DNA of 64,000 nucleotides. Origin: Kocuria sp. TGY1127_2 (GTDB lineage Bacteria; Actinomycetota; Actinomycetes; Actinomycetales; Micrococcaceae). The position numbers were made by a program, and so were the translations under genes. Where the stretch lies: assembly GCF_013394385.1 (NCBI RefSeq), contig NZ_AP022834.1:682001-746000 (forward strand). The letters run 5' to 3'. Numbering within the stretch: the stretch's first letter is position 1; the number at the start of each line of letters is the position of its first letter. The notes under the pieces are model-generated. The model saw only the letters and a program-made list of their open reading frames with translations, did no database searches and had not been told where the DNA came from. Below are positions 1 through 6,622 of the stretch, in pieces.

Positions 1-253
1 GCCGTTCGAATCCCGCCACCTCGGCGGAGGACCAGGAGGCATTCGACATCTGGACGCCCACGTCGGAGCACAGATGGATTTCCGCACCGGCCATCCGGAC
101 CCGACTCGCAAAGGCGAACTTCACGAAGCAGTCGAAGATGCCTACGGGGTCGGCGACGCTGCGTACGTTCAATTGATGGAAAGGCGGGACCGCCGGACCA
201 GAGCGGTGCTCGACGCACTGACCAGGTGCGGTGACGAGGAGGAAACCCGATGA
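1..253 (+). CDS. 3' end of a carnitine-dehydrogenase / 3-hydroxyacyl-CoA-dehydrogenase-like oxidoreductase (5' truncated)
   Basis: An open frame enters from the left edge (first full codon at base 2) and stops at 251-253, giving the last 83 residues. It contains LGGGPGGIRHLDAHVG followed by a charged helix ending in RTRAVLDALTR. This resembles the C-terminus of L-carnitine 3-dehydrogenase and related 3-hydroxyacyl-CoA dehydrogenases, where a GGG-x-GG-x-RH segment precedes the final helices. The NAD-binding half is outside the window, so the cofactor cannot be seen. The stop overlaps the start of the next gene (ATGA), which suggests translational coupling with the CaiB-type CoA transferase and supports a role in acyl-CoA or hydroxy-acid catabolism. 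The family call is an inference from a short tail. Confidence 0.55.
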   Translation, partial: PFESRHLGGGPGGIRHLDAHVGAQMDFRTGHPDPTRKGELHEAVEDAYGVGDAAYVQLMERRDRRTRAVLDALTRCGDEEETR

Positions 254-1755
254 GCCGAGCAGCCCACAACGAATTGACGGCTTGCCTGCGAAGCGCCCCC
301 GCAACAGAAGATGATTTCGACCCGCATGCCGCTCTGACGGACCTCCTCGGATGTGTGGGGCTTTCCCCGAAGGACTCCGGCGGGACGATCGACTTCGTGG
401 GAAGCGATCCCGTGCTTCCCGACGTTTTGCGCTTGGCTGGCGGCACTTCGATAGCTCTCGTCGCCAAATCGGTCGCTGTTGCGGCACTATGGCGCATGAG
501 GGGCGGCCGAGGCCAAGATATTTCGATGGATCTGCGTACCGCGCCTCGCCGACTGTGCCCGTTCTACGAGAAACGGTGGGAACTGCTCAATGGATACCCT
601 ATGGGCGACCCAGTGGCCGTGAGCGACACATTCTCAACCTCGAGCTTCTACCGGACCGCGGACGGGCGCTGGATGCACCCCATGGGGCCCTATCCGAAAC
701 TTCGCCACGATACCGCGAAGCTACTGGACGTACCGGAGAGCCGGGATCGCGTAGCAGAAGCGATATCGCAGTGGAAGGCCCTTGATCTCGAGGAGGCCGG
801 CGAAAAGGCCGGAGTGATCATGCCGATGTGCAGGACCACGGACGAGCTGATTGCGACCCAACAGTACGACCAAGTCCTCTCCAATATGCCTCCCGTCGTG
901 GTGGAAAAGATCGGGGATAGTGACCCTGAACCCCTCCCCGGTGGCATCGAGAACCCCCTTGAGGGCGTGCGTGCCCTGGGCCGGGCCCACATCATCGCGG
1001 GCGCCGGAGCCGGACGAGCCCTTGCCCTTCACGGAGCAGATGTCCTGAACGTATGGGATCCGAACGAATACGAGCTCCCGCTGCTCTACGGAACGTCGAA
1101 TGTCGGCATGCGCTCGACCACTTTGGACCTCAAACGCGAGGACGATGCGGCAACCATGCAGGATCTTCTTCGCGGTGCGGACATCTTCTTTGCCAACCGC
1201 CGACCAGGGTACTTGGGTCGACACAACTTGGACGCCGAGAACGCGTCAGCTGCGCGGCCCGGAATCATTCACGCGAGTGTCAACCTCAATGGTGAGACCG
1301 GCCCCTGGGCGGGGCGCGTTGGATTCGACCAGACAGCCGGGGCACTTGCCGGTGTCCTGATCGATGAGGGCCAGGACGGGGTGCCATCGCTTCCTCAGGT
1401 GCCCGTGGTCAATGACTACATCACCTCGTGGTTCCTGGAACTCGGAATCCTGCGGGCGCTCATGCTGCGAGCCGAGCACGGAGGCTCTTACAAGGTGTCC
1501 GTCTCCTTGACCCGTACAGCCCTCTGGATGCGCAGCCTCGGGATCTTCGACAAGGATTACGCCCAAGCGACCGCGGGAAAGGCGCCAGGGCACGAATACC
1601 TGCCGCCGAAAACCTTCACCACGGAAACACCTCTCGGGCGCTACCAAGGTGTCGCCGAACAAGTCAGCATGTCTCGAACGCCCGGGGCATACGCCTACCC
1701 GTTGATCCCACGAGGATCTCATAAACCACATTGGATCGGAGGAAACGAAAGATGA
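250..1755 (+). CDS. CaiB/BaiF-type (family III) CoA transferase, long form
   Basis: The 501-residue product resembles family III CoA transferases, which move CoA between carboxylic acids through an aspartyl-CoA thioester. It is longer than the usual 380-420 residues. An N-terminal stretch (about 60-100, with LWRMRGGRGQDISMDLR) looks like an extra half-domain, as in other 470-500-residue members. The classical core follows at about 235-420, with GAGAGRALALHGADVLNV, then TTLDLKRE, ADIFFANRRPGYLGR and WAGRVGFDQTAGALAGV. Start is ATG at 250 in an ATGA overlap with the upstream gene and an AGGAGGAAA Shine-Dalgarno. The stop again overlaps the next start, so three genes form one coupled operon. The substrate is not readable; a dehydrogenase upstream and a propeller protein downstream suggest catabolism of a hydroxy or quaternary-amine acid. 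Confidence 0.8.
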   Translation: MSRAAHNELTACLRSAPATEDDFDPHAALTDLLGCVGLSPKDSGGTIDFVGSDPVLPDVLRLAGGTSIALVAKSVAVAALWRMRGGRGQDISMDLRTAPRRLCPFYEKRWELLNGYPMGDPVAVSDTFSTSSFYRTADGRWMHPMGPYPKLRHDTAKLLDVPESRDRVAEAISQWKALDLEEAGEKAGVIMPMCRTTDELIATQQYDQVLSNMPPVVVEKIGDSDPEPLPGGIENPLEGVRALGRAHIIAGAGAGRALALHGADVLNVWDPNEYELPLLYGTSNVGMRSTTLDLKREDDAATMQDLLRGADIFFANRRPGYLGRHNLDAENASAARPGIIHASVNLNGETGPWAGRVGFDQTAGALAGVLIDEGQDGVPSLPQVPVVNDYITSWFLELGILRALMLRAEHGGSYKVSVSLTRTALWMRSLGIFDKDYAQATAGKAPGHEYLPPKTFTTETPLGRYQGVAEQVSMSRTPGAYAYPLIPRGSHKPHWIGGNER

Positions 1756-2633
1756 CGCACTTGTTGGCCCTTCAGCTTGTGCCCTCGAGGATCTTCCGCA
1801 TAGACACCTCGACCGGGCAAACAGAAGTTCTCGTCGAGGACGCCGGACCGTTCCCAGACGGCATCGTCGTATTGGACGGCACGGTGTACTGGACGACTAT
1901 GGGAGAGCCCGCAGGGGACTTCTCCCTCGCCGATGAAACCGGTCTCGACTTCTCACGGAGCAACGGCGGCCTCCACGCCATTGGTCTGGATGGAACCGAA
2001 TTCCGCGATCTCGTCCCCGACGGGAGCTTGACGACCGGAAAACAACTCACGGGACACGGCCCCAGGCTCTATTGGTCCGACCGCGAGGGATGCCGTGTCA
2101 CGAGGTGTCGGACGGACGGGACTAAGTTGGCGGATCTAGTGTCGAAAGAGCCCGGGGACCAACTCGATGAATGCGTCGGCGTGGCCGTCGACGAGCAGCG
2201 CGGGTGGATCTACTGGACACAGAAAGGTCCTTCCAAAGGAGGCCTCGGGCGGATCCTGCGTGCGCCTTTGAACCCGACTGACGGCCGAGCAGACCTGCCC
2301 GACGTTGAGACGCTGTGGGAAGACCTGCCGGAACCCATCGATATCGAACTCAGTGACGGATACATCTACTGGACCGACAGGGGAGCAGGGCCGGAGGGCA
2401 ACACCCTCAACCGCGGTGCGATCCCCGAGCCAGCCAAGAAGGGTGAGGAACCGGAGATCCTTGCCCAAGGGTTCCAGGAAGCGATCGGTCTTGCCGTTGA
2501 CGTCGAACGCGAGACGGTATTCGTCTCGGACCTGTCCGGGGCCATCCGAGTGGTCCCGCTTCCCGGATCGAGCGGCGAGGAAGGAATTCTCGCTGCTTTC
2601 GAAGGTCCGATGACGGGTCTGGCCATGTGCTGA
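1752..2633 (+). CDS. YWTD-repeat beta-propeller protein (SMP-30/LDL-receptor class B-like)
   Basis: A 293-residue protein with no signal peptide, built of repeats containing YWTT, YWSD, YWTQ and YWTD at about 40-residue spacing, each preceded by a hydrophobic strand. This is the signature of six-bladed YWTD propellers, related in fold to SMP-30/gluconolactonase. I see no certain metal-binding set, so lactonase activity is only possible. Start is ATG at 1752, inside the stop of the CoA transferase (ATGA), with GGAGG 10 bases upstream; an in-frame ATG at 1731 lies inside the upstream gene and lacks such a site. Its place in the coupled operon suggests it handles an intermediate of the same pathway, for example lactone hydrolysis. 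Confidence 0.7.
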   Translation: MTHLLALQLVPSRIFRIDTSTGQTEVLVEDAGPFPDGIVVLDGTVYWTTMGEPAGDFSLADETGLDFSRSNGGLHAIGLDGTEFRDLVPDGSLTTGKQLTGHGPRLYWSDREGCRVTRCRTDGTKLADLVSKEPGDQLDECVGVAVDEQRGWIYWTQKGPSKGGLGRILRAPLNPTDGRADLPDVETLWEDLPEPIDIELSDGYIYWTDRGAGPEGNTLNRGAIPEPAKKGEEPEILAQGFQEAIGLAVDVERETVFVSDLSGAIRVVPLPGSSGEEGILAAFEGPMTGLAMC

Positions 2634-2669
2634 TCTCGGAGTCGGACGACGTCGGTATCCGTCACGCCG

Positions 2670-3290
2670 TCAGCGGCTGGTCTCCAGCTGACGGTTGATC
2701 CGGTGAATCAGCATGTCCAAGGCGACCAGATTACCGCCTCCTTCGGGAATGATCAGGTCCGCACGCCTCTTGGACGGTTCGACGTACAGCTCATGCATGG
2801 GTTTCACGGTTGAAAGATACTGGCTCTCCACCGATTCCACCGAACGGCCGCGTTCCAAAACGTCCCTCTTGATGCGGCGAAGGATGCGGACGTCGGCATC
2901 CGTGTCCACGAATAATTTGATGTCACAGCGCTCGCAGATCTCGTCCTCGGCGAATATGAGAATTCCCTCGAGGATCACGATCGGCTGGGCATCAATGATC
3001 GTGGTCTCGTCGGCCCGATTGTGAGCCGCATAGTCGTACATCGGGCACTCGATGCTCTTCCCGGCAACCAGTTGATCCACATGGTGGATCAGCAGCTCGT
3101 TGTCGAAGGCTTCTGGGGCATCGTAGTTAAGTTGGCACCGCTCCTGATAGGACAGATCGTCGCGGCGCTTGTAGTAGTTGTCGTGGTAGACCACAGAGAC
3201 GTGTTTGTCGAAGCTGGCGACCAGCTCACGGGTCAAGGTTGTCTTACCGGATCCAGTGCCTCCGGCAATGCCGATGACCAATGGTTTCAT
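2670..3290 (-). CDS. udk: Uridine kinase (uridine/cytidine salvage)
   Basis: The 206-residue product phosphorylates uridine or cytidine to UMP or CMP with ATP or GTP, in cytosolic pyrimidine salvage. The P-loop GGTGSGKT is at residues 10-17 and the substrate-binding HDNYYKRRDDL begins at 36. The pattern IVILEGILIF and the arginine-rich lid (RILRRIKRDVLERGRS) are typical. Length fits bacterial Udk (about 205-215). ATG start with GGGAG about 10 bases upstream. It stands alone, converging on the propeller gene; the 290 bases upstream separate it from the adh terminator. Confidence 0.93.
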   Translation of the reverse strand: MKPLVIGIAGGTGSGKTTLTRELVASFDKHVSVVYHDNYYKRRDDLSYQERCQLNYDAPEAFDNELLIHHVDQLVAGKSIECPMYDYAAHNRADETTIIDAQPIVILEGILIFAEDEICERCDIKLFVDTDADVRILRRIKRDVLERGRSVESVESQYLSTVKPMHELYVEPSKRRADLIIPEGGGNLVALDMLIHRINRQLETSR

Positions 3291-3468
3291 GCGTGAACTG
3301 CTCCCGATGCTCGATTTCTACTGCTCCATTCTGCCGTATGCGGAAGTCAGGTATATCCAAAAACGTGCTTCGGTGAGTGCATGCCTGACCACAAATCAGC
3401 GCTGGTTGGGGAAGACTGCGTCTTTCGTCGATTTCCGCCCGCTCAGTCGGTAGGAGGCCTCGGCGTAC

Positions 3469-3526
3469 AAAAGGAGCGCCGCGTGAACAAGACTGCCCGT
3501 AGGGCTGTCTCATTCACGCGGCGCTC
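3469..3526 (-). terminator. Intrinsic terminator of the alcohol dehydrogenase gene
   Basis: Arms 3474-3487 and 3513-3526 are a perfect 14-bp inverted repeat (GAGCGCCGCGTGAA). The loop contains a further imperfect stem (AGACTGCCC/GGGCTGTCT). On the minus strand the stem is followed by CTTTTG, so it fits termination of the leftward adh gene, which ends 55 bases before it. The rest of 3291-3580 shows no gene. Confidence 0.8.
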
Positions 3527-3580
3527 TCATGCAGTCGTCCGCATCGCAGGCCGACCGTCACCGCCTCAGCGTATCGGCGA

Positions 3581-4648
3581 TCAGGCCTCGACCTCGACGT
3601 CGTCGAACGTGGAAGTGTCAATGACGCAGCGGAACTTCACATCACCGGCGACGACGCGATCGTAAGCGTCGTCCACCTCCTGAACCGAAACCGTCTCGAT
3701 CTTCGCCCCGAAACCGTGCTCGGCGCAGAAGTCGAGCATCTCCTGGGTCTCGGGGATGCCGCCGATGTTTGAACCGGCAATCGCCTTGCGCCCGCCGATG
3801 ACCGAACCGAAGCTGAACTCCTGCTTCTCGGGCGGCAAACCGACGACTGCCATGACACCCCGCGGCTTGAGCAAACTCATGTACTTGTCCACCGGAATGG
3901 ATGCGGAGATCGTGTTCAGGATCAGATCGAATTCACCGCGATGATTCTTGAAGAAATCTTCCTCCGAGGTGGCCAGGGTTCGGGTCGCGCCCAGCTCCTT
4001 GGCGTCCTGTTCCTTCTTCAGCGTGCGCGACAACACCGTCACCTCGGCGCCCTTCGCGGCGGCGATCTGGACGCCCATGTGCCCCAAGCCACCGAGCCCC
4101 AGAACAGCGACCTTCTTGCCCGGCGCCGCATCCCACGTCGCAAGAGGCGAGTAGGTGGTGATGCCGGCGCACAGCAGCGGAGCGGCGACGTCGAAGTCCA
4201 GGGCATCCGGGATGCGGAGAACGAAGTCCTGGTTCACCACGACCTTCTCGGCGTAACCCCCTTGAGTGATGCTGCCGTCGACATCTTCGGAATTATACGT
4301 GCCGACCATTCCGCCACGGGTGCAGTTCTGTTCCTGTCCGTCGCGGCATTCCTCGCACTCGCCACAGGAATTGACCATGCAGCCGACGCCGACCCGATCT
4401 CCGACCTTGTACTTGGTCACGTCGGAGCCCACGGCCTCGACGACACCCGCAATCTCGTGACCGACGGTCAGCGGGAAATGAGCCTCGCCCCATTCGTTGC
4501 GGATGGTGTGGATGTCACTGTGGCAGATGCCGGCTGCTTTGATATCGATCAGGACATCATCAGGCCGGGGATCGCGACGGTCGATCGTGGCGACCTTGAA
4601 CGGCTGGTCCGGGCCGGTTTTCTGGAGAGCCTTGACTGAAATGGGCAT
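3581..4648 (-). CDS. Zinc-dependent NAD(P) alcohol dehydrogenase, cinnamyl-alcohol/YahK type
   Basis: A 355-residue medium-chain dehydrogenase. Catalytic zinc ligands are C42, H64/E65 and C160 (GICHSD, VGHE, LLCAG). The structural zinc lobe has C95, C98, C101 and C109. The Rossmann motif GLGGLG lies at 184-189, and LSRTLKKEQDAKELGA follows it where cofactor selectivity is set; a Ser-Arg pair there often goes with NADPH. It oxidises alcohols or reduces aldehydes in the cytosol; substrate range is not predictable. ATG start with AGGAGG upstream. Divergent from the MFS gene, with a 176-base shared control region that holds a Crp-like sequence at 4744-4759. Confidence 0.92.
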   Translation of the reverse strand: MPISVKALQKTGPDQPFKVATIDRRDPRPDDVLIDIKAAGICHSDIHTIRNEWGEAHFPLTVGHEIAGVVEAVGSDVTKYKVGDRVGVGCMVNSCGECEECRDGQEQNCTRGGMVGTYNSEDVDGSITQGGYAEKVVVNQDFVLRIPDALDFDVAAPLLCAGITTYSPLATWDAAPGKKVAVLGLGGLGHMGVQIAAAKGAEVTVLSRTLKKEQDAKELGATRTLATSEEDFFKNHRGEFDLILNTISASIPVDKYMSLLKPRGVMAVVGLPPEKQEFSFGSVIGGRKAIAGSNIGGIPETQEMLDFCAEHGFGAKIETVSVQEVDDAYDRVVAGDVKFRCVIDTSTFDDVEVEA

Positions 4649-4743
4649 GAAACTGCCTCCTGAAGTCGTACTAGATGAATCACGTATAAATCTACGGCTA
4701 TGTCTCCGTGATGTCTGGGCCGTTCGCCGTACGCATCATTGGG

Positions 4744-4759
4744 TGTGAGTTTCCTCAGA
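4744..4759. promoter_or_regulatory. Possible Crp/GlxR-type site between adh and the MFS gene
   Basis: The 16-mer TGTGAGTTTCCTCAGA matches TGTGA-N6-TCACA at nine of ten conserved positions. It lies in the divergent intergenic region, about 95 bases from adh and 65 from the MFS start. A Crp homologue is encoded at 18.5 kb. One such imperfect match could be chance. Confidence 0.3.
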
Positions 4760-4824
4760 ATTGTGACTCGGGATGTGCGACCCGGCATGGACGTGTCGGA
4801 CTGGCCCGAGTAGAAGTAGAAGTT

Positions 4825-6312
4825 ATGCCCTTAGATTCCCCAGGAAAGTTCAACACCGAGCAGAAGAGGATCCTGGCACTGACCCTGGTGCCTCTCTTCA
4901 TGTCCCTGCTCAGCGTGTCCATCGTCAACGTCGTACTTCCCGCCGTGCAGACATCCATCGGTGCCAGCAGCTCCGAATTGCAATGGGTCCTCTCCGGCTA
5001 CGCGCTGGCATTCGGCGTCCTCTTGGTAGCGGCAGGCCGTGCCGGGGATGTGTACGGGAGGGGGCGTCTTTTCATCTTAGGTGTCAGCCTGTTCGGTCTG
5101 GGGGCTCTGGTGTCCGGGCTCGCGCCGTCGGCCATCGTGCTCAATATCGCGCGAGTGGCGATGGGGCTGGGGTCGGGTTTCCTCAACCCACAGGCCATCG
5201 GGCTCATTCAGCAATATTTCAAGGGAACTCAACGAGGCAAAGCCTTCGGAATGTTCGGCGGCGTCGTCGGTGTCTCCGTGGCCATCGGCCCCGTGCTCGG
5301 CGGCATCCTGATCAGCCTGTTCGGGCAGGAAATCGGCTGGCGGGCAGCGTTCCTCGTCAACGTTCCGATTTGTATCGTGGCCCTCTTGCTCGCCAGGGCT
5401 TGGCTTCCGGATACCGCTTGGAAACCGGTTCCTCCCGAGCACTCGACGTCGTCGTTGCCAGTCATCGACCCGACGAGTGCCGCACCCAAACGGAAAGCCG
5501 ATTTGGATCCGGTAGGTCTGGTGACCTTCGGCCTTGCCGTGCTTCTTGTGATGCTCCCGTTCGTGGAATCTTCGGTCGGACCGTGGATCTGGGGGTCCAT
5601 CGTCGTGGCTGTAGCCTTGCTGGTCTTCTGGGCCTTCTGGGAGAGGCGTTACCGGAGGAACGGTGGCGAACCCATGATCGACATGGAATTGTTCAAGACC
5701 CGATCGTTCGCCAACGGAACCATGCTGATCGGTTTGTACTTCGTCGGTGTCACCAGTATCTGGGTTCTGGTTGCCCTCTACATGCAGTCAGGTCTGGGAC
5801 ACACGGCTCTGGCCTCAGGCATGATGGGTCTCCCCGCGGCAACCGCGAGTGCCATCAGCGCACCGGTCGCCGGTCGATACATTGTCAAAATCGGCCGACC
5901 CCTGGTTCTGATCGGGATGAGTTCGGTCCTATTCGGATTGCTCGTGACAGCATTGCTGGTTTTCCTCCACGGACGAATTGGCCTCAGCGAGTGGTGGATG
6001 CTTCTCAGCCTGACCTTCGTCGGCGGCGGCCAGGGACTCGTCGTGAGCCCGAATCAGACGCTGACTTTGGCCGATGTTCCGATGCGTTACGCGGGGTCGG
6101 CTGGCGGCGTCCTCCAGACCGGGCAACGCGTGGGCACGTCCATCGGCATCGCGGCGATCACCGGAATCGTTTTCGCCCTGGTTGCCAAGTCCGATTGGTC
6201 GACGGCGATGGTCGTCGGGCTTCTCGTGATTGCGGTCGTGGTGATCCTCGCCGGGTGCATCGGCATTCGCGACCTGGTGCAAGGGCGTCGGGAAGAACGC
6301 GTCGCCTCGTAG
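4825..6312 (+). CDS. MFS drug:H+ antiporter, DHA2 (14-helix) family
   Basis: A 495-residue inner-membrane exporter with about 14 hydrophobic segments. The motif A region GRAGDVYGRGRLFILG follows helix 2, and the antiporter motif C region has GPVLGGILIS in helix 5. A hydrophilic loop at about 200-225 separates the halves. I chose ATG at 4825 (MPLDSPGKFN), because residues encoded upstream of it are polar and Cys-rich and unlike the family; the ribosome-binding site is weak. DHA2 proteins export drugs, dyes or antibiotics using the proton gradient; the substrate is unknown. Divergent from adh. The second half shows the usual YIVKIGRPLVLIG repeat. Confidence 0.88.
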   Translation: MPLDSPGKFNTEQKRILALTLVPLFMSLLSVSIVNVVLPAVQTSIGASSSELQWVLSGYALAFGVLLVAAGRAGDVYGRGRLFILGVSLFGLGALVSGLAPSAIVLNIARVAMGLGSGFLNPQAIGLIQQYFKGTQRGKAFGMFGGVVGVSVAIGPVLGGILISLFGQEIGWRAAFLVNVPICIVALLLARAWLPDTAWKPVPPEHSTSSLPVIDPTSAAPKRKADLDPVGLVTFGLAVLLVMLPFVESSVGPWIWGSIVVAVALLVFWAFWERRYRRNGGEPMIDMELFKTRSFANGTMLIGLYFVGVTSIWVLVALYMQSGLGHTALASGMMGLPAATASAISAPVAGRYIVKIGRPLVLIGMSSVLFGLLVTALLVFLHGRIGLSEWWMLLSLTFVGGGQGLVVSPNQTLTLADVPMRYAGSAGGVLQTGQRVGTSIGIAAITGIVFALVAKSDWSTAMVVGLLVIAVVVILAGCIGIRDLVQGRREERVAS

Positions 6313-6336
6313 CCGGATACGGGTCCCGAAAAGCAA

Positions 6337-6373
6337 GAGACCGTAGGTTCATCTCCGATGGACCTACGGTCTC
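6337..6373. terminator. Hairpin after the MFS gene
   Basis: Arms 6337-6348 and 6362-6373 are a perfect 12-bp inverted repeat (GAGACCGTAGGT) with a 13-base loop, 24 bases after the MFS stop. On the plus strand it is followed by A5, on the minus strand by TTGCTTTT. It may terminate in both directions, more convincingly leftward. Confidence 0.6.
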
Positions 6374-6420
6374 AAAAAGTTCGAGCCGCGGGATCATGCT
6401 GATGATCTCGCGGCTCGAAC
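6374..6420 (-). terminator. Intrinsic terminator of tRNA-Pro
   Basis: Arms 6379-6390 and 6409-6420 (GTTCGAGCCGCG) pair perfectly, with an inner GATCAT/ATGATC stem. On the minus strand the hairpin is followed at once by T5 (A at 6374-6378). It starts 3 bases past the tRNA CCA end. Confidence 0.85.
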
Positions 6421-6423
6421 TGT

Positions 6424-6500
6424 TGGTCGGGATGACAGGATTTGAACCTGCGACCTCGTCGTCCCGAACGACGCGCGCTACCAAGCTGCGCCACATCCCG
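6424..6500 (-). tRNA. tRNA-Pro (anticodon CGG)
   Basis: The 77-nt minus-strand sequence folds as a cloverleaf. The acceptor stem is CGGGATG/CATCCCG. The D-loop has AGCTTGGTAGCGC. The anticodon stem CGTCG/CGACG encloses TTCGGGA, giving anticodon CGG for codon CCG. The T-arm is GCAGG-TTCAAAT-CCTGT. The 3' CCA is encoded (6424-6426). No integrase or att repeat is nearby. Confidence 0.97.
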
Positions 6501-6622
6501 ATGTTGACTTGTCCGCACGGGAAACCCGAATATCGCGTCAAGCAACTTCTCTAGAATAGCGGATCCGCCATAGCCCGGCAAACCGGCCAAGAGTGGCCCC
6601 GGGCACGTCGCCTTCCACCCGG

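Noticed and set aside
6424-6500. tRNA-Pro as an attachment site for an integrated element
   Set aside because: No integrase, no repeated tRNA 3' end and no composition change in the flanks.
4773-6554. Long 593-codon frame overlapping the MFS gene
   Set aside because: It is the +1 shadow of the MFS gene. The protein is Arg-rich with no membrane helices, whereas the other frame gives a complete 14-helix transporter.
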